NCBI GenBank assembly: GCA_002690945.1
Contig: NZGL01000012.1
Coordinates: 1-52,749, forward strand
Direction of reading: 5' to 3'
Source of the DNA: Gammaproteobacteria bacterium
Lineage (GTDB): Bacteria; Pseudomonadota; Gammaproteobacteria; Magnimaribacterales; TMED112
DNA: 52,749 nucleotides
Part shown: positions 26,803 through 34,279 of the stretch, one piece after another
How the letters are laid out: each line of letters begins with the position of its first letter
How positions within the stretch are numbered: the first letter of the stretch is position 1
Position numbers and translations under genes: made by a program
Notes under the pieces: generated by a model
The model's input: the letters and a program-made list of their open reading frames with translations, nothing else
Database searches by the model: none
Told to the model about the DNA's origin: nothing

Positions 26803-27596
26803 TGTCTGAAGAACCATCGCAGTCGTTTTTCTCTAAAATTATCAATCTATTCTCTACAAAAAGAGAAATAGAGGATCCTAATGTTGCTGATCAGCCTAGT
26901 GATGAGCAGATAGAAGAGCTTATTCAAAATGTACTAAACATTAAAGATTCAATTGTTAAAGAAATAATGATTCCTAGAGTTAATATTTCATCAATAAATG
27001 AAAATAATACGCTTGAAGAAGTTTATGAAATAGTAAAAGACACTAAACACTCTAGATATCCTGTTTTCAGCTCTGATTTAGAAAAAGTCATAGGAATATT
27101 ACATGTGAAAGATTTAGTAGATATTAAAAATAATCTAAATTTTAATATTTCAGGCCTTTTAAGAGAACCAAAGTATACCCCCGAAACAAAAGCTGTAACT
27201 TCATTACTTGAAGATTTTAAAAAAGATCGAACTCACTTAGCTATGGTTATAGATGAGTATGGCGTGCTGGCAGGTTTAATTACAATTGAAGACATTCTTG
27301 AAGAAATAGTAGGTGAAATAGAGGATGAATTCTACGAAGAGAAAAATGATGAAGTTATTAAAATTAATGAGAAAGAATATATAGTCTCCTCAATAATAGA
27401 AAAAGAAAAATTTGAAGATTTTTTTGATATTAAACTTAATTGTCCTGAAGCTGAAAGCTTAGGAGGTTTTGTGCTTAAAGAATTTGGTCATTTGCCAAAA
27501 GTTGGAGAGAGCATAAAAGTTTCAAACCTTGAGCTAATTGTAACTTCCGCTGATCAGAGAAAAATAAAAAAGATTACCGTACGAAAAATTGATTAG
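26802..27596 (+). CDS. ybeX: CorC/YbeX CBS-domain protein
   Basis: Cytoplasmic CBS-domain protein of 264 residues, linked to Mg2+/Co2+ efflux (CorC) and to ribosome function. Two CBS domains cover about residues 50-180 (VKEIMIPRVNISSI and HLAMVIDEYGVLAGLITIED are typical), followed by a CorC_HlyC domain (ESLGGFVLKEFGHLPK). No transmembrane segment is present, as expected for the short YbeX type. It overlaps lnt by eight bases. Confidence 0.94.
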   Translation: MSEEPSQSFFSKIINLFSTKREIEDPNVADQPSDEQIEELIQNVLNIKDSIVKEIMIPRVNISSINENNTLEEVYEIVKDTKHSRYPVFSSDLEKVIGILHVKDLVDIKNNLNFNISGLLREPKYTPETKAVTSLLEDFKKDRTHLAMVIDEYGVLAGLITIEDILEEIVGEIEDEFYEEKNDEVIKINEKEYIVSSIIEKEKFEDFFDIKLNCPEAESLGGFVLKEFGHLPKVGESIKVSNLELIVTSADQRKIKKITVRKID

Positions 27597-28815
27597 ATTC
27601 TTTCAACTAGGTTTTTTTATTGGGCTTATATTTTGGTCTATTTCAATATCTTGGGTATATGAGGCTATAAATTTTTATGGTGCAGGTAGTTTACTTAGCT
27701 TCTTTATGACAGCACTAATAATTTGCTATCTCTCTCTTTATTTTGGTCTATTTGGGATTGCAATAAAGTATTTTGAGAAATCTAAGTTAAAAATATTAAT
27801 CCTTCCAAGTATATTCTTTATATTAGAGTGGGTAAGATCATGGATGTTATCAGGTTTTCCCGGCCAGAATTTAGGAATTCTTTTTGATCACTTTTGGGGT
27901 CTATTGCCGATAATAGGGGTTGCTGGTACATCTTTTATAATTATTCTAGTTATCTGCATATTAGTTGAAAAATTAAGGATGGTTTATAAAGTACCCATCT
28001 CTTCTATCTTGATTCTTTTACTTTTATTTGGACCAGGACATTATCAAAATGGAGGCTCTGAAAAATTAAGAGTTTCAGTTGTTCAGCCTCTTAGCAATGA
28101 TATTTATCTTCTTAAAGAAATTACCAACAAAACTGATACAGATATCGTAGTTTGGCCTGAATCAGTAAGCTGGTATAACGAAGATATATTTAATGGGATT
28201 GAAGAAAAAACCATTATCGGCGGCTTCTTTAGAAAAGACGGAGAAAATACCTATGGATCAATAATAAATAACAGAACACAACATGTTTATGACAAAAGAA
28301 ATCTTGTGCCATTTGGTGAATTTCAACCTTTTGGGGATCTTCTTAGGCCTTTAAGTAATTTTTTTAATATTCCAGATTCAAGCCTTTCTCAAGGCTCTTA
28401 TGATCAAGATAAATCTGATTGGTCTGGTGTGGTTTGTTGGGAGATTGTTTTTAATAATACTTTTGTAAATAGGGTTAAAGGCACGGAATATATTGTGCAC
28501 ATTAGTAATGATAGTTGGTATGGTGATAGCATGCCTGAATTGCATCTCAAACATGCTCGAGCTAGAGCTGTAGAATCAAATAAATGGGTTGTTAGATCGA
28601 CTACAGATGGCATTTCACAGATTATTAGCCCAAGAAAAGGAGAATCATCAGAAAAAATTAATAAAGGGGAGGCTGGTTATATATCTCATGAAATAACATT
28701 AAATAAGAATGATACTTGGTATGTCAGAATGGGAGACCTTCCTTTATTAGCCTTCTCATTTATAACATTATTAATTACCTTAATAATAGATTTTAGGAAG
28801 AAATATGAAAGCTAG
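27589..28815 (+). CDS. lnt: Apolipoprotein N-acyltransferase, N-terminally short
   Basis: Adds the third acyl chain to lipoproteins in the inner membrane. The protein is 408 residues, about 100 shorter than E. coli Lnt. The nitrilase-like domain keeps the triad E191 (WPESVSW), K236 (YDKRNLVPFGEF) and C283 (VCWEI). The start is TTG 27589 inside ybeX, beginning at the helix matching the SWVY region of Lnt, so the first one or two membrane helices of the usual protein are missing. In this frame a TAA at 27565-27567 blocks an extension upstream. The nitrilase domain also lacks about 30 residues after its first strand. Confidence 0.92.
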   Translation: MIRFFQLGFFIGLIFWSISISWVYEAINFYGAGSLLSFFMTALIICYLSLYFGLFGIAIKYFEKSKLKILILPSIFFILEWVRSWMLSGFPGQNLGILFDHFWGLLPIIGVAGTSFIIILVICILVEKLRMVYKVPISSILILLLLFGPGHYQNGGSEKLRVSVVQPLSNDIYLLKEITNKTDTDIVVWPESVSWYNEDIFNGIEEKTIIGGFFRKDGENTYGSIINNRTQHVYDKRNLVPFGEFQPFGDLLRPLSNFFNIPDSSLSQGSYDQDKSDWSGVVCWEIVFNNTFVNRVKGTEYIVHISNDSWYGDSMPELHLKHARARAVESNKWVVRSTTDGISQIISPRKGESSEKINKGEAGYISHEITLNKNDTWYVRMGDLPLLAFSFITLLITLIIDFRKKYES

Positions 28816-29332
28816 AATATATCTACTATTTTTTTTCATACAATTAATTACAGCCATGGAAATAGAAATATCAATCACTAATCAAGAACTAATTCTTATA
28901 GATGATAATGGAGTGATTAAAATATATAAGATTTCATCATCAAAGTTTGGCGAAGGCTCAAAAGAAAATTCATTTAAAACGCCATTAGGAAAGCATGAAA
29001 TTAAAAAAATGATAGGAAAAAACGTGCCTGCTGGAGGAAGATTTATTGGCAGAGTGTATACGGGAGAAATATTTCCTATTTACTCAGATCAAGAAATATA
29101 TGTGAAAGAAGATGTAGTACAAAGTAGAATACTCTGGTTATCAGGCCTTGAAGAAAATATAAATAAGGGAAAAGAGATTGATTCATTCGCAAGATACATC
29201 TATATCCATGGAACCCCAGAAGAATGGCTACTTGGAACTAAAGCGTCAAAAGGCTGTATAAGAATGTCTAATCAAGATGTTATTGAATTATTTGATAAAG
29301 TTCACGAAGGAATGATAGTAAATATAAAATAA
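28805..29332 (+). CDS. L,D-transpeptidase (YkuD) family protein
   Basis: Periplasmic peptidoglycan or lipoprotein cross-linking enzyme. The protein is 175 residues with a signal peptide in the first 18 residues (RIYLLFFFIQLITA). The YkuD catalytic signature is present: H135 (YIHGTPE) and SKGCIRM with C151 as the nucleophile. It overlaps the lnt end by 11 bases. The exact reaction (3-3 cross-link, or attachment of lipoprotein) cannot be told from the sequence. Confidence 0.92.
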   Translation: MKARIYLLFFFIQLITAMEIEISITNQELILIDDNGVIKIYKISSSKFGEGSKENSFKTPLGKHEIKKMIGKNVPAGGRFIGRVYTGEIFPIYSDQEIYVKEDVVQSRILWLSGLEENINKGKEIDSFARYIYIHGTPEEWLLGTKASKGCIRMSNQDVIELFDKVHEGMIVNIK

Positions 29333-29396
29333 CTATCATTTATTTAACAAAATCACTTTCATTTATCTATATTAGATAGTAATATTATGAAATAAA

Positions 29397-29402
29397 TAAT
29401 AT
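29397..29402 (+). promoter_or_regulatory. Possible -10 box before the hairpin element
   Basis: TAATAT on the plus strand; seven bases downstream is 29409, at the first base pairs of the hairpin pair. No -35 match was found, so this is weak. Confidence 0.25.
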
Positions 29403-29407
29403 ATATG

Positions 29408-29458
29408 GTCAGTCTCTCCTCTCCCCCTGACTGACAGACTAGGGGCCACGGCCCCTAG
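29408..29458 (+). ncRNA. Two-hairpin structured element, candidate small RNA
   Basis: Two adjacent perfect inverted repeats in an otherwise AT-rich gap. Hairpin 1 pairs GTCAGTC (29408-29414) with GACTGAC (29429-29435) around a 14-base pyrimidine loop, TCTCCTCTCCCCCT. Hairpin 2 pairs CTAGGGGCC (29439-29447) with GGCCCCTAG (29450-29458), effectively an 8-bp GC-rich stem with a CACG tetraloop. No T-run follows it on either strand, so a classic terminator is unlikely. The loop contains CTCCT, the complement of a Shine-Dalgarno core. The strand is assumed from the possible -10 box and from the pyrimidine loop. Confidence 0.45.
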
Positions 29459-29471
29459 AAATTTAAGAAAG

Positions 29472-29555
29472 ATGGATAAATTTTTAGAAAACATAGAACT
29501 TTTTATACTTTTCGCAATATTCCTAGTATTAATACTGGGTATCTCTACCATATAA
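29472..29555 (+). CDS. Possible 27-residue single-helix membrane peptide
   Basis: ATG at 29472, TAA at 29553-29555. The peptide starts MDKFLENIE and continues as an uninterrupted hydrophobic helix LFILFAIFLVLILGISTI, long enough to cross the membrane. AAGAAAG just upstream could serve as a ribosome site. It lies 13 bases after the GC-rich hairpin and ends 19 bases before the glutathione peroxidase gene, which has its own -10 box. Short hydrophobic frames arise by chance in AT-rich DNA, so this is tentative. Confidence 0.35.
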   Translation: MDKFLENIELFILFAIFLVLILGISTI

Positions 29556-29562
29556 ATAAACC

Positions 29563-29568
29563 TATAAT
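29563..29568 (+). promoter_or_regulatory. -10 box for glutathione peroxidase gene
   Basis: Perfect TATAAT. Seven bases after its last base is 29575, the A of the ATG, so a leaderless transcript is predicted. Confidence 0.5.
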
Positions 29569-29574
29569 CACATA

Positions 29575-30105
29575 ATGAAGAAATTTCTTTTGTTTTCTCT
29601 ATTCTGCATATGTGGCCATGCATATAGTTGCAATGATCTCCTTGATACAGACGTAAAAATTTTAAATAAAGATGAATATAAAAATTTATGTGAATACTCT
29701 GAAAAAACTATTCTAGTTGTTAATACAGCTAGTAAATGTGGATACACTGATCAATTTGAAGGGTTAGAAGCATTACAAAGACGATATAGTAGTAATGGTT
29801 TTACTGTTTTAGGCTTTCCTTCAAGAAACTTTTTATGGCAAGAATATGATGATGAAGCAAAAGTAGGTGAGTTCTGCAAAGCTATGTATGATGTAACCTT
29901 CCCAATGTTTTCAATATCTAATGTAAAAAACACAACAAAACACCCATTTTATAAAAAATTATTTGAAATGACAGATGAAAGGCCCAAATGGAATTTTCAT
30001 AAATTTTTGATTACAAAAGAAGGTGAAATAAAAAGTTTTTCACATAAAGTTGAGCCCAACGATCCAAAAATTATTCAAGCAATTGAGGATTCTATTGAAT
30101 TATAG
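29575..30105 (+). CDS. Glutathione peroxidase-family thiol peroxidase
   Basis: Reduces hydrogen or lipid peroxides, probably in the periplasm. The protein is 176 residues with a signal peptide (KKFLLFSLFCICGHAYS). The peroxidatic cysteine is C55 in TASKCGYT; W139 and N140 (KWNFHKF) complete the active site. C101 (EFCKAM), 46 residues after C55, matches the resolving cysteine of thioredoxin-dependent members. The FPCNQF motif appears as FPSRNF. It overlaps the convergent rpiA by 31 bases. A lipobox around C19 (AYSC) is possible but not convincing. Confidence 0.92.
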   Translation: MKKFLLFSLFCICGHAYSCNDLLDTDVKILNKDEYKNLCEYSEKTILVVNTASKCGYTDQFEGLEALQRRYSSNGFTVLGFPSRNFLWQEYDDEAKVGEFCKAMYDVTFPMFSISNVKNTTKHPFYKKLFEMTDERPKWNFHKFLITKEGEIKSFSHKVEPNDPKIIQAIEDSIEL

Positions 30106-30743
30106 CCATCATCTTTACCAACAATAACGATTTCTGGTTTATTGACAGCGAAAATTCCCACTTCAACAACTCCATTAATATCATTTATTTCTTTTTCGAT
30201 TTGCAGGGGATCAAAAATTTGCATTTCATGCAGATCTAGTAAGATATTCCCACTATCAGATAAATTTTCTCTAGCAGTAATTTTTTGAGTGTATTCTTGG
30301 CATCTTTGAATAACATTTTCCTTATCTTTAGCTAAAACTTCAATTGGAAGAGGGAAGCTACCAAGAGTTTCTACCAATTTTGAACTATCTACAATACATA
30401 TAAAATAATTTGCAGATGCAGCAATAATTTTTTCATTTGTATGTGCACCACCACCACCTTTTATCAGATTTAAATCTTTATCGACTTCATCTGCACCATC
30501 AATATATAGATCTAATATCTTATTAGGCTTGCCTTCATGAACCGTAAAATTTAATGACTTTAATAAGTCTGTGGTTCGGATAGAGCTTGAGTAAAGAGAA
30601 TGGATATTTGTTCTTATTTTTGGCAAAAATTCTTTAGTGAATATGTCGGTAGTACTACCAGTTCCAATACCTATATCCAATGGCCCATCAATATTTTTTA
30701 TTTGTTCGAAAGCGCCTAATGCAGCATTATATTTTTCAGACAT
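30075..30743 (-). CDS. rpiA: Ribose-5-phosphate isomerase A
   Basis: Interconverts ribose 5-phosphate and ribulose 5-phosphate. The protein is 222 residues. The phosphate loop GIGTGSTTD is at 25-33; DGADEVD (D82, D85) and KGGGGAHTNEKI (K95) carry the active-site residues. It is the last gene of the long minus-strand run from lptD. The start ATG overlaps the end of fau by eight bases, and the 3' end overlaps the peroxidase gene on the other strand. With tkt and rpe it covers much of the non-oxidative pentose phosphate pathway. Confidence 0.96.
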   Translation of the reverse strand: MSEKYNAALGAFEQIKNIDGPLDIGIGTGSTTDIFTKEFLPKIRTNIHSLYSSSIRTTDLLKSLNFTVHEGKPNKILDLYIDGADEVDKDLNLIKGGGGAHTNEKIIAASANYFICIVDSSKLVETLGSFPLPIEVLAKDKENVIQRCQEYTQKITARENLSDSGNILLDLHEMQIFDPLQIEKEINDINGVVEVGIFAVNKPEIVIVGKDDGYNSIESSIA

Positions 30744-31281
30744 AATTTGTTTTATCAGTAATAACTTTATCTAATCTTATATCAAATGTATTTTGAAAAT
30801 TAGTACTTGTCTTCTGAAAGTCATAACCAATTCCCCAAATTTTTGGCCTAGTCGTTTTGTCTGAAAGATGTTGAAAAGTTCTGTCATAGTAGCCACCCCC
30901 ATATCCAACTCGGTATAAATCACTATTAAAAGCTACTAGAGGAATAAGAATTAATTGAATTTTATTCATAGGGAATATTTTTTTATGTACTGGCTCATTA
31001 ATGCCAAATTTATTCTTTTTAAATTTATTTGTATTTAAATGGAAAGTTAACCTTTCATTATTAATTTTAGGAAAAAATAATTTTTTACTTATTGGGATAG
31101 ACAAATTAGGCTCATTATCAGTTGCCAAGTAAGAAGCTATGTTCATGCAACTATTAAAGTATTGCTCTTTTTTTAAGCGTTCATTAATTAATTTAGATAA
31201 AGAAATGACTTCACTCTTTAAAAGCTCATGTCTTTTCGATCGCATTTTTTTTCTTAATGAATTTTTAGATATCTGAATCAT
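30736..31281 (-). CDS. fau: 5-formyltetrahydrofolate cyclo-ligase family protein
   Basis: Converts 5-formyltetrahydrofolate to methenyltetrahydrofolate. The protein is 181 residues with the signature GYGGGYYDRT at 127-136 and the N-terminal NSLRKKMRSKRHELL typical of the family. It lies directly after the 6S RNA, as in E. coli (zapA-ssrS-fau). The ATG at 31279-31281 lies in the segment that can form the closing stem of the 6S RNA (31269-31281), so start codon and RNA end overlap. Confidence 0.93.
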   Translation of the reverse strand: MIQISKNSLRKKMRSKRHELLKSEVISLSKLINERLKKEQYFNSCMNIASYLATDNEPNLSIPISKKLFFPKINNERLTFHLNTNKFKKNKFGINEPVHKKIFPMNKIQLILIPLVAFNSDLYRVGYGGGYYDRTFQHLSDKTTRPKIWGIGYDFQKTSTNFQNTFDIRLDKVITDKTNYV

Positions 31282-31435
31282 ATGTTCTCAGCAACCCTGA
31301 ACCCTTTGGTCAGGTGGGTAGCTCATCTATATAGTAAGGCTTCCCTAATGGTAATGCACAGCTATAAAAAATCTGCTTCCCTTTAATCTCTATTATCGAT
31401 TCAAAGAGTAAATCCGAAAACTATGATCCAGATAC
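31269..31435 (-). ncRNA. ssrS: 6S RNA
   Basis: Regulator that mimics an open promoter and binds sigma-70 RNA polymerase. It is located between zapA and fau, the conserved gammaproteobacterial site. The 3' part carries CCAAAGGGTTCAGGGTTGC, very like the 3' arm of E. coli 6S RNA. The ends pair: GTATCTGGATCAT (31435-31423) with ATGATTCAGATAT (31281-31269), 11 continuous pairs with one G-U plus two weaker outer ones. This sets approximate limits of 167 bases. A TATATT box at 31440-31445 fits a start around 31433. Exact ends are not determined. Confidence 0.85.
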
Positions 31436-31439
31436 TTTA

Positions 31440-31445
31440 AATATA
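31440..31445 (-). promoter_or_regulatory. -10 box for 6S RNA
   Basis: TATATT on the minus strand, seven bases upstream of about 31433, the 5' edge of the predicted closing stem. The -35 region (31463-31468, TTTAAT) matches poorly. Confidence 0.45.
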
Positions 31446-31469
31446 TACGGTTTTCGTGCTTTATTAAAA

Positions 31470-31742
31470 TTATTGATTAAGAAAAATTTCTATTTTTTTT
31501 GTAAGCTCAGTGACTCTATCATCTAATTCGTTGACCTTCTCTTTTAAATTTTCATTTTCTTTTGCTATGCCAAGAGCAGCATTTAAGATCGCATTATCAA
31601 GCTTATGTTCTGGGAACTTCATATTTTCTATTAGTTCTACGATTGATTTTTCTGCTTTTTTAAAAACGATGTATTCACTCTCAGGAACACCAAAATCAAA
31701 CTCTCTATCTCGAATAGTTATTTTAAGCTTATTAATTTTCAT
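31470..31742 (-). CDS. zapA: Cell division protein ZapA
   Basis: FtsZ-ring associated protein that cross-links FtsZ filaments. The protein is 90 residues: an N-terminal globular part with KITIRDREFDFGVPESE and a C-terminal coiled coil (LKEKVNELDDRVTELTKKIE). It directly precedes the 6S RNA gene, as in E. coli. It overlaps the SDR gene folM by four bases. Confidence 0.88.
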   Translation of the reverse strand: MKINKLKITIRDREFDFGVPESEYIVFKKAEKSIVELIENMKFPEHKLDNAILNAALGIAKENENLKEKVNELDDRVTELTKKIEIFLNQ

Positions 31743-32467
31743 CCTAGAGATTTTCCACCATCGACACTGATATTTCTACCAGTCATATAAGTATTTTTAG
31801 TTATTAAGTAATCAGCCAACATAACTATATCTTTCTCTGAACCTAATCTTCCCATAGGTATGCTATCTAGAATTTTCTTCTTTTTTTCTTCAGATGGTTC
31901 ATTTATATCCCATAGAATAGATCCAGGCGAGATTGAATTAACCAATACATCAGGGGCAAGCTCTCTTGCTAGTGATTTAGTGAAATTATATAGTCCGGCT
32001 TTTGCAGCCGCATAAACAGAATAGCCAGACATACCCTGTTCCGCATAAATATCTGTAATATTTATAATATGCCCATTATTTTTTACTAACTTGTCTGTAA
32101 GCGCACTGCATAAAAAGATAGGAGTTTTAAGATTTGAAGACATTAGCTTCTCCCAATCGCTAGAGTCTATTTCTGTAATTTTTTTTGGATAAAAAGTAGA
32201 AGCATTATTAATCAAAGCACAGAGATTGCTAGCATTTTTATTTATTTCTTTACAGAAGTCTGTAAAAGCAGTCTCTTCATCAAAATCACATTGAAGAGCT
32301 TGGCAAGAGTTTTCTCTTTTTGAATTTAACTGATCGCAAAGACTAATAGCAGAATCGCTAGAAGATCTATATTGAAATAGTACGTCCCACCCAATGTGAT
32401 GAAAGTGATTTACTAATTGTTTGCCAATTCTTTGTGCCCCACCTGTAATTAGAATTTGTTTATCCAT
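31739..32467 (-). CDS. folM: Pteridine reductase / dihydromonapterin reductase (FolM-like)
   Basis: SDR enzyme of 242 residues that reduces pterins or dihydrofolate with NADPH. The cofactor loop TGGAQRIG (8-15) has the arginine (RxG) of pteridine reductases. The triad is D139, Y152 and K156: the usual SDR serine is replaced by aspartate 13 residues before the tyrosine, as in PTR1. NNASTFYP is also typical. The neighbouring fau acts on folates, which fits. It overlaps cca by eight bases. Confidence 0.88.
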   Translation of the reverse strand: MDKQILITGGAQRIGKQLVNHFHHIGWDVLFQYRSSSDSAISLCDQLNSKRENSCQALQCDFDEETAFTDFCKEINKNASNLCALINNASTFYPKKITEIDSSDWEKLMSSNLKTPIFLCSALTDKLVKNNGHIINITDIYAEQGMSGYSVYAAAKAGLYNFTKSLARELAPDVLVNSISPGSILWDINEPSEEKKKKILDSIPMGRLGSEKDIVMLADYLITKNTYMTGRNISVDGGKSLG

Positions 32468-33464
32468 TTTCCTCTATAATCCTCTTTAGTTCTTTATTCT
32501 TTGCATCAATTATCTCATTAGAACTTAAATCGTTTAAATATTCAAAATTAACAGCAGCATAATCATTTAAAATTTTAGAAATATAGTTATCTAACTTTGG
32601 AAAGCATTCTAACACTTCAGATATCCCTTTTTTATAGTTTTGTGATGACATTGATTTAAAGAAACTAATTTTTTCTTTTTTGCTGGAACTAATATCAAAT
32701 CTCGAAATTTTAGACCAGATTTCTAAGGTTTTTTTAATGGATTTTGATGTTAATAGCTTCTCTGCAAACCTAAAATTATTTTTTTCTGAAACCTGACACC
32801 ATTTTATATTTGGATTACTAGAAGTTATGTTAGGTATCACTTTTAACTCATCATACCAGGGCATGTCTAAACTGAATTTTTTTATGATATATAAAAATCG
32901 TTCAAAATTTAGCTCTAAACCCTTTAATGTTTCTACCCAAACACGCTCTTTGCTAAGTTCTTTAATTTCTTCTGATTTAGAAATTCTTTGTAAAGCATCT
33001 TCTGTGTCAGGATGAATAGAAAAATCTTCAAATTGAGCATAGAATCGAGCAACTCTTAGGGCTCTCAGTGGGTCTTCAAAGAAACTTTCTGATACATGCT
33101 TCAAAATTTTTGCTTTGATATCCTTTCTTCCTCCATAAGGGTCAATTATATTTCCATCTTGATCCTCTGCTATTGCATTTATAGTCAGATCTCGTCTTTT
33201 TAGATCTTCCTCAAGCGTAATATCAGGAGAGAAATCAAATTTAAAACCCTTATAGCCTTTACCAGTTTTTGATTCTTTTCTGGCTAATGCATATTCTTCT
33301 TTTGTTTCTGAATGGAGAAATATAGGAAAATCTTTTCCAACTTTCTGGAATCCCATATTTTCCATTTCTAAGATAGATGCGCCAACAACTAGCCAATCAT
33401 TATCTTTAGGTTTAAGACCCATTAACTTGTCTCTTACCGCACCACCAACTTTATAAATTCTCAT
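32460..33464 (-). CDS. cca: CCA tRNA nucleotidyltransferase, short form
   Basis: Adds or repairs the 3' CCA end of tRNAs. The protein is 334 residues, about 80 fewer than E. coli Cca, because the C-terminal HD phosphohydrolase domain is not present. GGAVRD at 7-12 and the metal-binding aspartates D21 and D23 (KDNDW) are there, as are RRDLTINAIA and the EDPLRALRVARF motif of class II enzymes. The window's only tRNA gene already encodes CCA, so repair may be the main role. It overlaps apaH as ATGA. Confidence 0.94.
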   Translation of the reverse strand: MRIYKVGGAVRDKLMGLKPKDNDWLVVGASILEMENMGFQKVGKDFPIFLHSETKEEYALARKESKTGKGYKGFKFDFSPDITLEEDLKRRDLTINAIAEDQDGNIIDPYGGRKDIKAKILKHVSESFFEDPLRALRVARFYAQFEDFSIHPDTEDALQRISKSEEIKELSKERVWVETLKGLELNFERFLYIIKKFSLDMPWYDELKVIPNITSSNPNIKWCQVSEKNNFRFAEKLLTSKSIKKTLEIWSKISRFDISSSKKEKISFFKSMSSQNYKKGISEVLECFPKLDNYISKILNDYAAVNFEYLNDLSSNEIIDAKNKELKRIIEENG

Positions 33465-34279
33465 TTGACTGAATCAACCGTGATTATAGATTTATCATTA
33501 ACATTAATTGCTGCCAAAGCCCCGCCCCAGACACAACCTAAATCAACACCTTTGATTTTATTATGATTTGTTACTCCATTTAAGGCTGCCCAGTGTCCAA
33601 AAACTATATTATCGAGCTCTTTTAGTGATTTATGTTTATATGAAAACCAAGGCTGATATTGTTCTTTAGAGGTTTTTTTAACTTTGGTTTGTAAATCTAA
33701 TTTATTTCTACTTGTTATAAATCTCATCCTGGTAAAAACATTCACCAAGTATCTTCTTCTATTTTTTTTATTCGTTGATTTAGATATTGCCTTTCTTCTA
33801 TTTCCATACATTGTGGAAAGAAATTTTCCAGGATCTGATTTTAAGGAAGATATTAATTCATCATTCGCTGCTAACACATCATTAAGTGACCAAGTTGGAA
33901 GTATTCCAGCATGTACCACTAATGATTTTTTATTTTGATGAGAAAGGACTTTAGCAAATGGGAAAGTTAAAAAATGCTCAATTATCTCAATTGATTTATT
34001 CTTACTGAGAATTTTGTGCATCGTATCTTTTTTATCATTATGTTCTTTAATACCCATTAAAATTGCCATTAAATGTAAATCATGATTACCTAAGACGCTC
34101 TTTATTTTATTTTCTAGTATGTATTCAATTACTTTCTCTGATTCTGGGCCTCTATTAATTAGATCTCCAACACAAAAGAACTTGTTTTCCTTATTAGGAT
34201 CAATAAGTTTTAAAAGGTTCTTAAACTCTTTATAACAACCCTGAATATCGCCTATTACAAATTTAGATTTGCTCTTCAT
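33461..34279 (-). CDS. apaH: Diadenosine tetraphosphatase ApaH
   Basis: Symmetrically hydrolyses Ap4A and removes some NpnN RNA caps. The protein is 272 residues from ATG 34277-34279. A TTG at 34297 would add six residues but lies further inside rsmA. Phosphoesterase motifs are complete: GDIQGCY (D11; glutamine replaces the histidine of GDVHG, as in several relatives), GDLINRGP and LGNHDLHLMA. Conserved neighbours rsmA and pdxA support it. Confidence 0.94.
   Translation of the reverse strand: MKSKSKFVIGDIQGCYKEFKNLLKLIDPNKENKFFCVGDLINRGPESEKVIEYILENKIKSVLGNHDLHLMAILMGIKEHNDKKDTMHKILSKNKSIEIIEHFLTFPFAKVLSHQNKKSLVVHAGILPTWSLNDVLAANDELISSLKSDPGKFLSTMYGNRRKAISKSTNKKNRRRYLVNVFTRMRFITSRNKLDLQTKVKKTSKEQYQPWFSYKHKSLKELDNIVFGHWAALNGVTNHNKIKGVDLGCVWGGALAAINVNDKSIITVDSVK

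Noticed and set aside
29372-29623. 83-residue minus-strand open frame over the hairpin region
   Set aside because: It runs antisense into the peroxidase start, crosses both hairpins and has no domain signature or plausible start context; it looks like a chance frame.
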